Of a stretch of DNA of 64,000 nucleotides, positions 24,681 to 32,842 are shown one piece after another. Below the pieces are notes generated by a model. The model made no database searches. It had not been told where the DNA came from and worked only from the letters and a program-made list of their open reading frames with translations. The stretch lies in the NCBI GenBank assembly GCA_965223405.1, contig CBDCWO010000006.1, positions 2,232,001 through 2,296,000 of the forward strand. The letters are read 5' to 3'. Numbering within the stretch: position 1 is the first letter of the stretch; each line of letters begins with the position of its first letter. The DNA is from CBDCWO01 sp965223405. Its GTDB lineage: Bacteria > Bacteroidota > Bacteroidia > Chitinophagales > Saprospiraceae. Both the position numbers and the translations under genes were made by a program.

Positions 24681-25768
24681 TTTAAAGTATATTCCAAAAC
24701 TTCTAGAGAGGTGGGTTGTTCTGGTATTTTCTTTACAAAATACAAGTTTTCAACTACAATCATAGGATGAGGTATAATGTTTTGAGGTAACAAGGATTCC
24801 AAAATAGGTCTAAATTCACTATCTACAATCATTAAATAATATTTAGCTTCCTCTTGGGAAGTAGATCTTTGATGACGATGAATTCTAATAAAAACATTAA
24901 ACTTATTCCAATATTGTATGGCACCATAAGCTACTTCAGTGTTTAGGTGATCTATGATCTGTCCAAAATCCGGATTTTTATTTAAAGGAGTAATTTTTGG
25001 TTTCGAATTTTTGGAGGGGACGATAATTTCATTCGTCTTATTTTTGCTTAAATCAAATCGATACACTTTGTTAGAATAGGGATAATTATATATTAAGTAG
25101 TTATCCCAAAACAACAGCTGGGGCATTATAACATTCAAACCTAATTTTTCAAATTGTTTATACTCATCAATATCATTAGGAAATTCCGCTCCAAGAAAGT
25201 AGACTTTAAGGTTGTCTTTGTTGAGTGATAGAATAGGCCCTAAACTATCAATGTTTATATCAGAACCTGATTTTTTGTAGACATAAGAAAAATAAATCTG
25301 GCTGGAATCAGAGTTTAAGCAAGTTGATACAGGGTGTAACAATTTGTTTTCTATAAGATGAATATTAATATTAAAAGAATTATCAAGGGCCATGTTTTTA
25401 AGAGGCAATGACCAAATATTATCTGGGCGAAAATGTATTAAACTATCAAAAGTCTGTATAAACCACTCCTCATTATTACAATAGGATAGATTTGTTATTT
25501 TACTATAATCACCAAATGACAATTTCTTTGTAAATGCGAATTGATTTTGATTACTTACAACAGATCTCAAATGAATTTCGTTAGTCCGTGAATTTTCAAA
25601 AAGTAGATTTAACTTGTTTTCTTTTGAAATAATTTTGGAAAACTCTATTTCCTTGATCTCAATAGAATCTAATTCCATTGAATAATCGTTTATCAACCCT
25701 AGACTAATTTCTCTGTTCACACAAGAAAATAGTAACAAGAGCAAAATGGTGTAAATTGAATTAGACAT
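24677..25768 (-). CDS. DUF4221-like lipoprotein
   Basis: 363 aa with a short hydrophobic N-terminus and lipobox LLFSC (lipidated cysteine about residue 16). The rest is beta-rich with propeller-like repeats, for example LLFWDNYLIYNYPYSNKVYR, which resembles the DUF4221 family of Bacteroidota lipoproteins; this assignment is by eye. Middle gene of a three-gene unit: Cys-rich peptide, this lipoprotein, T9SS protein. The arrangement mirrors the other peptide locus, where a propeller lipoprotein also accompanies secreted cysteine-rich peptides. Confidence 0.6.
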   Translation of the reverse strand: MSNSIYTILLLLLFSCVNREISLGLINDYSMELDSIEIKEIEFSKIISKENKLNLLFENSRTNEIHLRSVVSNQNQFAFTKKLSFGDYSKITNLSYCNNEEWFIQTFDSLIHFRPDNIWSLPLKNMALDNSFNINIHLIENKLLHPVSTCLNSDSSQIYFSYVYKKSGSDINIDSLGPILSLNKDNLKVYFLGAEFPNDIDEYKQFEKLGLNVIMPQLLFWDNYLIYNYPYSNKVYRFDLSKNKTNEIIVPSKNSKPKITPLNKNPDFGQIIDHLNTEVAYGAIQYWNKFNVFIRIHRHQRSTSQEEAKYYLMIVDSEFRPILESLLPQNIIPHPMIVVENLYFVKKIPEQPTSLEVLEYTLK

Positions 25769-25804
25769 TAAAAATGGATTTGAGGTCTATTCAAAAATCT
25801 ACAA

Positions 25805-25844
25805 CAGGTGTATAAGTTAAAAATCTATTAATCTTATACACCTG
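25805..25844 (-). promoter_or_regulatory. Strong hairpin between peptide and lipoprotein genes
   Basis: CAGGTGTATAAG (25805-25816) and CTTATACACCTG (25833-25844) form a perfect 12-bp stem with a 16-nt loop, in the 88-bp gap after the peptide gene. On the minus strand it is followed by a mixed T-rich stretch. It may partly terminate transcription or shield the 3' end of the peptide message, giving much more peptide than lipoprotein. Confidence 0.65.
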
Positions 25845-25856
25845 CTGATTTAAGAA

Positions 25857-26123
25857 CTATGGAGTACATGAAAAGAAATCACAATCCAGAGTATACAAAT
25901 AATCGGGATATTCACCACAGTTAGGATCTTGCTTTATCCAATAAGGTCCTCCATCCGGGCAACAATTTAAGAAAAACCAGTACATAGCTAAGCACGCTTC
26001 TGTACTTGTACAATAGATAGCTTCCGTATCATTACAACTTTGCGCATGGGTTGAACTTGAGTTTGCACTAAAGAAACAGATTGCAGAAACTAGCAATGCC
26101 TTCAACAGATTTGAAAACTTCAT
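25857..26123 (-). CDS. Eight-cysteine secreted peptide
   Basis: 88 aa. Signal peptide (LLKALLVSAICFFSANSSS) with a likely cleavage near THAQ, leaving a mature peptide of about 61 residues with eight cysteines, including one CC pair (FFLNCCPDGG) and a final CDFFSCTP. No family recognised; the spacing differs from the four-peptide array, so it is a separate family with a similar plan. First gene of the unit with the DUF4221-like lipoprotein and T9SS protein. Toxin, signal or adhesin roles are all open. Confidence 0.65.
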   Translation of the reverse strand: MKFSNLLKALLVSAICFFSANSSSTHAQSCNDTEAIYCTSTEACLAMYWFFLNCCPDGGPYWIKQDPNCGEYPDYLYTLDCDFFSCTP

Positions 26124-26498
26124 AATAAAAAGAATTTTTGATGTAAGTATAAACTTACTGTAACATTGATGACTTTATACCAGGTAGCACCTAATAACCT
26201 CCTGTAGAAAAAGTATGAAAACGCTAAGCGTTGATTCGAGGCGTCATGCATCTTTGGAAGTGGGATTTCAATGCATTTTCAACAGCATGAGCAATCTAAT
26301 TACTATAATTGTTAAAGTCAAGAATTTTAACAAATGTAAAGTGTTAAATAAACTTTTACGGGATGGTGATCAGTTCTGAATTGTAAGCTCTCATTCCCAG
26401 CATTACGTTGCTCGAGCAAATTCAGTAAGCGCAGTGTAAATAGCAAAGTAAAAATCCTCAAATTTTCGCAATTGGATTTCCCCAGTTGGGCGGGTTAA
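26124..26498. other. Gene-free stretch upstream of peptide gene / IS21 flank
   Basis: 375 bp holding the promoter region of the peptide gene and the downstream flank of the IS21-type element. A GTAAG/CTTAC dyad (26138-26158) lies just before the peptide start. I could not fix the IS21 terminal repeat, and see no coding frame. Confidence 0.4.
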
Positions 26499-27251
26499 TT
26501 AATTGGAATCAAATATAGTTTTTCTGTTTTCCATTCGATAACTTTTTCCGTTCAATTTTACTACTTCACATCGATCGAGTAGTCGATCGAGTAAAGCGGT
26601 AGCCAATACTTCATCTTCGAGGGTTTGAGCCCATTGTTTAGGACTTTTGTTGGTGGTGATGATAATGGAAGATTTTTCATGCAATTGATTGATCAAGTTG
26701 AAGAGTTCAACAGCCTGATTTTTTTCAATGGGAAAAAGCATGATATCATCAATTGCCAACAAATGACATTTCAACAATCTGTTGTACGTATTCATGGCTT
26801 TTGAAGTAATGTTTTTTAGTTTGAGCACATTGATCAATTCATCCATAGTTATAAAATAGGCTTTGTATCCATTCATCACTGCATCATATACCAATCCTGA
26901 AGCGATAAAGGTTTTTCCTATTCCAGAGGGACCCATGAGGATGAGGTTGTAATTTTGTTCCAACCAAAGTAATTCCCTGAGTTGAGAGAGTTGGGAAGTA
27001 CTGATTCCGTTGTCATAGTTGTGATCAAAGTGATCGAGTAAATGATGATGAGGCAGTCGTGCCATTTTAATCCTACGCTGTAAATCGGTTTGCTGACGAT
27101 GTTTGACTTCTCTTTCCAGCAAGTTTTTGGTAAAAGCCATATATCCAGGATTGTTTAGTTGAGCATCATGCAAAAGACTTTCCGGATCATTTTTCATTTT
27201 GGTCAGGCGCAGTGCCTGAGCATACTGTTTTATCATTTTGATTTGTTCCAT
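26499..27251 (-). CDS. istB: IS21-family helper ATPase IstB
   Basis: 250 aa AAA+ ATPase with Walker A GPSGIGKT (107-114), Walker B HLLAIDDIM, sensor I SSIIITTN and an arginine-bearing LLDRLLDRCEV. IstB assists the IstA transposase in target selection. The gene is intact, but its partner upstream is only a fragment, so the element cannot move by itself. Confidence 0.92.
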   Translation of the reverse strand: MEQIKMIKQYAQALRLTKMKNDPESLLHDAQLNNPGYMAFTKNLLEREVKHRQQTDLQRRIKMARLPHHHLLDHFDHNYDNGISTSQLSQLRELLWLEQNYNLILMGPSGIGKTFIASGLVYDAVMNGYKAYFITMDELINVLKLKNITSKAMNTYNRLLKCHLLAIDDIMLFPIEKNQAVELFNLINQLHEKSSIIITTNKSPKQWAQTLEDEVLATALLDRLLDRCEVVKLNGKSYRMENRKTIFDSN

Positions 27252-27262
27252 GTTTTTGGTTT

Positions 27263-27575
27263 TTATTTCATGATTATTTGATAGGTATTGATGTTACTTT
27301 TATTAGGTACGATATTGGCCTGCTGTGGTAATTCCAAATTCTTATTCAATGCTTCAACTGGTTTGGAAAGCTGCTGTTGCTGCATTCCTTGGAGCATACT
27401 TTTCAGATCAAAAGCATTATACACTTTCAATGATAAGCATTGCGCTATAGCCGATTTTACTTCCTGGATATCATAGGCACCCAGGATATTCAACATTTCT
27501 CTAAGGTGATCATGATAGTACCTGGGTCCTTTTCCCATTCCGTTTATAATTAAATTCAATTTGCGACGCATAAGA
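27263..27575 (-). pseudogene. istA: IS21-family transposase IstA, C-terminal remnant
   Basis: The minus-strand frame ending at 27263 contains GKGPRYYHDHLREMLNILGA and YNAFDLKSMLQGM, the C-terminal end of IstA. Upstream of about 27575 the frame runs into unrelated sequence next to an IS982 remnant. All catalytic residues of IstA are absent. It ends 11 bp before istB, the normal IS21 spacing. Confidence 0.8.
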
Positions 27576-27642
27576 TAAATGAAAATACATAAATCAAAAT
27601 AGTGTAATTCAAGGAGGACACATCCCTCCATAAGCTACACCC

Positions 27643-27720
27643 ATTTTGGAGAATTTTGTATTTACAATTTATTGCTTTGTTGATGATTTTGTCAAGTTTT
27701 CAGAAAAAAAGGTGAATTCC
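27643..27720 (+). pseudogene. IS982-family transposase N-terminal scrap
   Basis: Encodes ENFVFTIYCFVDDFVKF, closely matching the start of the remnant at 9323; the ATG has become ATT. Upstream GGAGG and CTACACCCA motifs match too, so about 110 bp of the IS left end survive. It probably entered and destroyed the IstA gene. Confidence 0.65.
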
Positions 27721-27851
27721 TTCTTGTCTATTTTTCACCTTTTTTTATGTCCATCAATCTATAATCCGCGACTTGAATTAATAAGAACAGACATGAATAG
27801 TTTCAGATGTGAATAATAAATCAACCTTATTAAAATGTACAACCAAGTTAT

Positions 27852-27870
27852 GTTATACCTATGTTATACC
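27852..27870. repeat. 19-bp terminal repeat of the island (right)
   Basis: Identical to 2350-2368 and in the same orientation. Lies 48 bp from the inner tRNA-like copy (27919) and 216 bp from attR. Confidence 0.55.
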
Positions 27871-27884
27871 TTTAAAATCAAAAA

Positions 27885-27909
27885 CCTCACTAACATTTTG
27901 TTAATGAGG
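27885..27909. terminator. Hairpin beyond the inner tRNA-like copy
   Basis: CCTCA-TAACA pairs with TGTTA-TGAGG around a short loop; read on the minus strand it is followed by a run of T. It is placed relative to the copy at 27919 as the terminator at 28054 is to the tRNA. Confidence 0.55.
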
Positions 27910-27918
27910 CCTTTATCT

Positions 27919-27945
27919 TTGTTGACCCACTAGGACTTCCCGATG
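27919..27945. repeat. tRNA-Gln 3'-end-like copy, variant 2 (right)
   Basis: Twenty-seven bases identical to 1938-1964. Shares its first 19 bases with attL, so it could also serve as the right boundary of the island or of an earlier element. Confidence 0.7.
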
Positions 27946-28053
27946 AAGCATGATATCTTTTATTGCACCAGAAGTTGAATTCCTTAGTCTTTCATTTGGC
28001 TTAACACTTATTAGCGCATCGAGGATAAACTTCTCGCCCTAGTGGGTACCCCA

Positions 28054-28086
28054 ACAAAAATGCACTCCATTCGGAATGCATTTTCT
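28054..28086 (-). terminator. Terminator downstream of tRNA-Gln
   Basis: AAAATGCA (28057-28064) and TGCATTTT (28077-28084) form the stem, with inner TCC/GGA pairs; immediately 3' of the tRNA on the minus strand. Nearly the same sequence follows the attL copy at 2189-2224. Confidence 0.65.
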
Positions 28087-28109
28087 GTTGACCCACTAGG
28101 ACTCGAACC
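28087..28109. repeat. attR: tRNA-Gln 3' end
   Basis: Identical over 23 bp to attL at 2223-2245. It covers the acceptor-stem 3' strand and most of the T-arm of the intact tRNA, so the element restores the tRNA on integration. Confidence 0.85.
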
Positions 28110-28159
28110 TAGAACGGCTGGACCAAAACCAGCTGTGTTGCCGATTACACCATGGGTCA
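28089..28159 (-). tRNA. tRNA-Gln (anticodon TTG)
   Basis: 71 nt on the minus strand without encoded CCA. Acceptor stem TGACCCA/TGGGTCA; anticodon arm GCTGG-TTTTGGT-CCAGC with TTG at the anticodon; T-arm CTAGG-TTCGAGT-CCTAG. All stems pair. This is the insertion site of the 26-kb island. Confidence 0.95.
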
Positions 28160-28305
28160 ATTGCGGATGCAAATTTAGTACAATTACTTCATAGTGTAAA
28201 GAGAAAAGTAAGGAAAATGTTTAGTGCGAGCCACTACCCCATCTAAAATCAGACTCCTGCAGTCATTTATCCTAGTACAAACCATATCTCAATACTAAGA
28301 ATTCA

Positions 28306-29112
28306 CTAAGCTTTGGAATTCATATCCTGGCCCGTAATAATTTCATACAAAGCTTCATGATACTCAGCAAAAGCCGGTAAATCATTGTGTCTTGCTTTAG
28401 GTATCGAGATCAACTTGACCTTGTCTGCATTGTTCTTTTCCAAATCCACACTCATCTTATACGGAATTAATTTGTCCAGAGTTCCATGAATGATGTACAC
28501 CGGACAGCGAATGCTCTTCATAAATTGGTCCGTACGCAAGTGATACCGGAGTAACCAACGCACCGGCATCCACCAACCCCAGCGCTTGACTAAGGCTAGA
28601 AAACTGGTATAAGGACTGTCTAATATTAGCATTGCAGGTAGATTCCAACTGGCAATTCGGGCAGCTATTCCGCTGCCATACGAACGACCATATAGAATGA
28701 TTTTATCCTCAGGATATCGCTCTTTAAGCCACTGATATACATATTGACTATCGTTGTAGAGTTTGGCTTCCGATCTTCTACCCCGGCTTTTGCCAAATCC
28801 ACGGTAATCAATCATGACAAAATCGTATCCCTTGCCGACAAAGTCCTTGGCAAACTTTCCCCACCCTTTGATGCTCTTGGAATTACCTTTCAAATAAAAG
28901 ATAACACCCAATGAATTGGGCACCTTAAAATAAATCCCATTGATCTTACCTCCGTCTTCCATGTCAAAATGCAACTCCTCAAACGGAAATGGATAATTAT
29001 ACTGAAATGCAGAGGGCAAGATCTCCGGTCTGAAGAAAAAATAGTGCTGAAAAAAATAAAATATTACCAGTACACCCAGATATACCAATATGACAATTAC
29101 AAATATGCTCAT
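28306..29112 (-). CDS. Membrane-anchored alpha/beta hydrolase
   Basis: 268 aa with an N-terminal transmembrane helix (about residues 3-22), then an alpha/beta hydrolase fold: oxyanion strand VIFYLKGNSKS, nucleophile elbow GRSYGSG (serine near 144), acid in HGTLDKLIP and histidine in ARHNDLP. It resembles the BEM46/ABHD13-type serine hydrolases; substrate unknown. Overlaps the hpt start by 4 bases, so it is the last gene of an M28 peptidase-hpt-hydrolase run. Confidence 0.85.
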   Translation of the reverse strand: MSIFVIVILVYLGVLVIFYFFQHYFFFRPEILPSAFQYNYPFPFEELHFDMEDGGKINGIYFKVPNSLGVIFYLKGNSKSIKGWGKFAKDFVGKGYDFVMIDYRGFGKSRGRRSEAKLYNDSQYVYQWLKERYPEDKIILYGRSYGSGIAARIASWNLPAMLILDSPYTSFLALVKRWGWWMPVRWLLRYHLRTDQFMKSIRCPVYIIHGTLDKLIPYKMSVDLEKNNADKVKLISIPKARHNDLPAFAEYHEALYEIITGQDMNSKA

Positions 29113-29672
29113 GAGTCTGATAGCTGATAGATGCTGTTGAGATCACGTCCTAATCCATCATAATCCAATCCGTAACCGACTACAAACCGATCTTCAATTT
29201 CAAATCCCGCTAATACTTGATAGGAAAGGTCAGCAGCAAAATTTTTCTTTTTTAACAGGGAGACGATCTGGATACTTTTGGGTTTTTGACTAGCTACATG
29301 TTTGGTAAAAGCCTGTAATGTTTGACCGGTATCAATAATGTCTTCCACAATAATCACCGCCCGATCTGCCAATGGGTAATCGGTATCTTTAACCATATTC
29401 ACCTTTCCACTGGACTGCATACCGAAATAGGATCTGATCTGTACAAACTGGATTTCGCATGGAATGTGCATGGCCGTTACCAAATCGGCCATGATCCGAA
29501 ATACACCATTGAGAATACCGATTAATACAGGTAGCTCTCCCTTCGGGGTCTTTTCTTCAATTTGCCTGGCCATAGCATCCACCCGATCCAATATCTCGGT
29601 TGACAAGATCATTTTTTTGAATGATTTCCCATGAATATTGACCACTTCGGGGTCTTTATCTTGATAATCCAT
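29109..29672 (-). CDS. hpt: Hypoxanthine phosphoribosyltransferase
   Basis: 187 aa, the normal length. PRPP-binding motif VIIVEDIIDTGQT, LIGILNGVF near the N-terminus and FVVGYGLDYDGLGR near the C-terminus define hypoxanthine-guanine phosphoribosyltransferase, which salvages hypoxanthine and guanine with PRPP to IMP and GMP. Its start overlaps the end of the M28 peptidase gene by 17 bases. Confidence 0.93.
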   Translation of the reverse strand: MDYQDKDPEVVNIHGKSFKKMILSTEILDRVDAMARQIEEKTPKGELPVLIGILNGVFRIMADLVTAMHIPCEIQFVQIRSYFGMQSSGKVNMVKDTDYPLADRAVIIVEDIIDTGQTLQAFTKHVASQKPKSIQIVSLLKKKNFAADLSYQVLAGFEIEDRFVVGYGLDYDGLGRDLNSIYQLSDS

Positions 29673-31065
29673 AACGATCGATTAAGTACACCAGGCTGGT
29701 CATTGCTCCGGCACCGTATAACAATTCTCTCCTATTTACCTTATCTAAGGTATCCTCGTGGCTGTGATGATAATCAAAATATCGTTGGGAATCGGTCTCC
29801 AGTCCGATCAATATTCCTTTTTGTGACATTAAAGGCCGAATATCGGCACCTGAGCCTCCATGCTTGAATACCAGATCATAGGGTTCTAACAAATAATCCC
29901 ATTGAGAAATCTGTGACGCATAATTTTCAAAAACAGATGCGTCAGCTTGCATGCGAAAACCTCGTGGGGCAAATCCACCACCATCAGACTCAATAGCAGC
30001 TAGATGAAATTCCTCCTTTTTGTTTGAGACTTTAGCATAGGTCGTAGCTCCGGCCAATCCATTTTCTTCATTCATGAATAATACACACCGGATCGTTCTT
30101 TTGGGACGATAGTTCATTTGGTTTAATATTCGGAGCACTTCCATGGCTTGCACACAACCAGTACCGTCATCATGAGCCCCATGACCTACATCCCAGGAAT
30201 CCAGATGTCCACCGAACAGGATGATTTCATCCGGATACGTGGATCCTATTATTTCTCCGATTACATTGTAGGATTGTTTGGGTTTTAGCATTCGACATTC
30301 TGTTCTGATATACACGTTGGTAGGTTCCTTTCTTACCACAGAAGCGAGAAGGTCGGCATCCAGTGTGCTAATAGCTACCGCAGGAATTTGAGGTTTACCC
30401 TCCTGATAAGTCAATGATCCAGTATGTGGAACATGATCCAGTGCCGTGGTCATCGATCGCACCACTACCGCAATAGCCCCAAACTCTGCTGCCCGCGATG
30501 CGCCGCTTCCCCTTTGATCTACCGCACCTCCGTAGGCATGAAAAGTTCTGATCCGGGTGACATCCAGCGGTCGATTGAAAAATACAATTTTGCCTTCTAT
30601 TCCTTTTTTCCCAATCTGAGTTACTTCATCGAGAGATTGTACTTCGACCACTTCTCCGACCAGTCCTTCTTTTCCGGTTCCGATACTGTTTCCAAGTGCC
30701 AAGGAAGCTAGACTTTGGGTTCCGATAATTTTGGAGTTAACGATTCGTACTTCTTCGGCCGGTCCTCTTACCCAATGGGGAACCATTACTTCTTGTTTTT
30801 CGACTCGGCTTACTCCGAGCGTATCCAATATCTGATAGGTATATTCCACTGCTGCCGTGGCTTGAGGAGAGCCGCTAAGCCGGGGACCTATCTCAGTTGC
30901 TATCGATTCCAACCATTCGTAGGCCTGTCCATGTTGAAAGGTCTCGTTAAATATTCTTTTAATAAAAAATGCGTCTTCCGAGGAGTCCTGAGCCTGCGTG
31001 AACATAGATATAAACCCCAAAGTACAGATATAAAATAATCTAATGTGTATCTTCGCCATATTCAT
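29656..31065 (-). CDS. M28 family metallopeptidase (carboxypeptidase Q-like)
   Basis: 469 aa secreted enzyme with a signal peptide (FYICTLGFISMFTQAQ). A PA-like domain (about 130-250) is inserted before the M28 core. Zinc ligands are in GGHLDSWDVGHGAHDDGTG, the catalytic pair in LFMNEENG, and others in AIESDGGG and YHHSHEDTLDKV. Family members are aminopeptidases or dipeptide carboxypeptidases with two zinc ions. Confidence 0.88.
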   Translation of the reverse strand: MNMAKIHIRLFYICTLGFISMFTQAQDSSEDAFFIKRIFNETFQHGQAYEWLESIATEIGPRLSGSPQATAAVEYTYQILDTLGVSRVEKQEVMVPHWVRGPAEEVRIVNSKIIGTQSLASLALGNSIGTGKEGLVGEVVEVQSLDEVTQIGKKGIEGKIVFFNRPLDVTRIRTFHAYGGAVDQRGSGASRAAEFGAIAVVVRSMTTALDHVPHTGSLTYQEGKPQIPAVAISTLDADLLASVVRKEPTNVYIRTECRMLKPKQSYNVIGEIIGSTYPDEIILFGGHLDSWDVGHGAHDDGTGCVQAMEVLRILNQMNYRPKRTIRCVLFMNEENGLAGATTYAKVSNKKEEFHLAAIESDGGGFAPRGFRMQADASVFENYASQISQWDYLLEPYDLVFKHGGSGADIRPLMSQKGILIGLETDSQRYFDYHHSHEDTLDKVNRRELLYGAGAMTSLVYLIDRYGLSR

Positions 31066-31192
31066 CTATAGTACTTATTTATGATTTAGATTACAATTAT
31101 GTAGAATTTAAATATAAGAGAAAAAATAATGTAACTTTTACTAATAAGTACGTCAAAATATTAATTCAACAGATTTATCCCAGAAAAAACTC

Positions 31193-31768
31193 TTGATTCG
31201 CGAGAAAAAATATAGAAACGACGAAGATATTGTTAGACTGTATTTAGATACTCAAAAAGACCTTTATTTTAGCATATTATATAAGAAGTACAGTCCCAAA
31301 GTCTATGCCAAGTGTATTACCATGCTCAAAAGTGAAATGGAAGCACAAGATGCATTACAGGATATATTTCTAAAGTTGTTATCCAAATTGTCAAAGTTTG
31401 GTGAGAAGTCTAAATTTTCAACTTGGCTCTTTGCCATAACATATAACCATTGTATTGATGTCGTAAGGAAGAAAAAAAGACTTCCTCTCACACAAGATGA
31501 TGATGATTATGACCTACCGGATCCTACGGAAGAAGTATCCGATGCGTATATTTTGGAAGTTAAACTGAATGAATTAAAAACCGTTTTAGATGTATTGCGG
31601 GTAGAGGATAAATCCATCCTGTTGATGAAATATCAGGATGGAATGAAAATCGAAGAAATTGCTGAGGCAATGGACAAATCTCAAAGTGCTGTTAAAATGA
31701 AGATCAAACGCGCAAAAGAGAAATTTAAATTAAAATACCAGGAATTATTTTCTGACAGACAAGAATAA
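31193..31768 (+). CDS. ECF-type RNA polymerase sigma factor
   Basis: 191 aa from a TTG start; no ATG lies near. Region 2 (YKKYSPKVYAKCI, DALQDIFLKLL, FSTWLFAITYNHCIDVVRKK) and region 4 (ILLMKYQDGMKIEEIAEAMD, SAVKMKIKRAKEKF) are clear. Followed at once by a small protein gene and an MscS gene, so it may control an envelope-related unit. The short downstream protein could be a regulator but has no anti-sigma motif. Confidence 0.9.
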   Translation: MIREKKYRNDEDIVRLYLDTQKDLYFSILYKKYSPKVYAKCITMLKSEMEAQDALQDIFLKLLSKLSKFGEKSKFSTWLFAITYNHCIDVVRKKKRLPLTQDDDDYDLPDPTEEVSDAYILEVKLNELKTVLDVLRVEDKSILLMKYQDGMKIEEIAEAMDKSQSAVKMKIKRAKEKFKLKYQELFSDRQE

Positions 31769-31769
31769 T

Positions 31770-32012
31770 ATGAAAGAAAGAGAAAGAAATAGTTTTCAGG
31801 AATTGGAACAAAATATAATGATGGAGTACGGTACTCCACCATCTGAAATTCAAAATAACATCAGCCACAATGTTGGGTTTTTCCGGTTTTTAGGGGATAT
31901 GGTAGAATTGTATTTCCCCAGAGTTTTTCATCTATTAATTTCAATGGCTGGCGGAAATCCCCACAAGGTCAATCATTCTAAATTCAAAAATCGCCCCCCA
32001 AATACCATTTGA
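31770..32012 (+). CDS. Small hypothetical protein
   Basis: 80 aa, starting 2 bp after the sigma factor stop. One moderately hydrophobic segment (RVFHLLISMAGG) is present; no known motif. The N-terminal ELEQNIMMEYGTPP may be helical. Tight spacing argues that it is real. Confidence 0.55.
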   Translation: MKERERNSFQELEQNIMMEYGTPPSEIQNNISHNVGFFRFLGDMVELYFPRVFHLLISMAGGNPHKVNHSKFKNRPPNTI

Positions 32013-32014
32013 TT

Positions 32015-32833
32015 ATGAATATGTCTTTCCCAATCGTAGAATCTTTTTTGAATCAAATGGCCCAATCACTACCAAAAGTTGGATTGGCCATTGTGGTTTT
32101 TATCCTTGGATGGATCGTAATTAAAATTGTTACGAGAGTGGTCACCAGGATTCTAGTTACTTTAAAAATTGATAACCTCGGTGAAAAGCTAAATGAAATT
32201 GATCTTATTCAGAAATCTAAGTTTAAGGTTAAGCCATCGGCAATCATTGGAAAGCTATTGTACTATTTTTTATTATTGATTGTCCTGATTATCGCCACAG
32301 AAATTATAGATATTCCTACAGTATCGGGGTTGGTAGAACAGCTTCTAGCTTTGGTGCCCAAGATCCTCATTGCCCTGATCATATTGTTTTTGGGAATTCT
32401 TTTTTCCGAAGCAATCCGCAAGATGGTGTTGACCTTATGTCAGTCATTCGGTCTTCCCAGCGCTAAGTTCATTGCCTCTGCCGTATTTTACTTTTTGCTG
32501 ATCAATGTATTTATAACTGCGCTGGCTCAAATTGGTATTTCAACTGCTTTCCTGGAGGGTAACTTTATGATCTTGATTGGAGGAGGAGTACTGGCTTTCG
32601 CAATAGGATATGGATTAGCGTCCAAGGACCTGGTCAAAAACTTTTTATCATCATTTTATGTAAAAGACAAAATTTCCATCGGAGACATTATCAAAATAGA
32701 TGGAGTCACTGGTGAAATTGTGGATATTGAAAAGTCCTCAATCATCTTGAGAGCGGAAGATAGAATCATTGTCATCCCCATGAATAAGATCGTTCAGGAT
32801 AAATTAGAGATTATTGATAAATCAACGGAATAA
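32015..32833 (+). CDS. Mechanosensitive ion channel (MscS family)
   Basis: About 273 aa from ATG 32015; a TTG six bases earlier overlaps the preceding gene. Four or five transmembrane helices, then the pore-lining helix with GGGVLAFAIGYGLASKDLVKNF and a beta domain (FYVKDKISIGDIIKIDGVTG) typical of MscS. It releases solutes upon membrane tension. The cytoplasmic C-terminal part is short. Confidence 0.9.
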   Translation: MNMSFPIVESFLNQMAQSLPKVGLAIVVFILGWIVIKIVTRVVTRILVTLKIDNLGEKLNEIDLIQKSKFKVKPSAIIGKLLYYFLLLIVLIIATEIIDIPTVSGLVEQLLALVPKILIALIILFLGILFSEAIRKMVLTLCQSFGLPSAKFIASAVFYFLLINVFITALAQIGISTAFLEGNFMILIGGGVLAFAIGYGLASKDLVKNFLSSFYVKDKISIGDIIKIDGVTGEIVDIEKSSIILRAEDRIIVIPMNKIVQDKLEIIDKSTE

Positions 32834-32842
32834 AATTTAGAT

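Larger units (their letters stand above)
27721..28086. other. Gene-free right end of the island
   Basis: Holds the 19-bp terminal repeat, a hairpin, a second tRNA-like copy and the terminator beyond tRNA-Gln, each listed separately. CCCACTAGG (27926-27934) and CCTAGTGGG (28038-28046) form a perfect 9-bp inverted repeat framing about 100 bp. No coding frame is supported. Confidence 0.5.

Noticed and set aside
1941..28046. A second tRNA gene at the variant copies
   Set aside because: Only the acceptor-end motif is present; no anticodon or T-arm can be folded from the flanking bases.
2223..28109. Island as a prophage or conjugative element
   Set aside because: No capsid, tail, terminase, relaxase or type IV secretion gene is visible.
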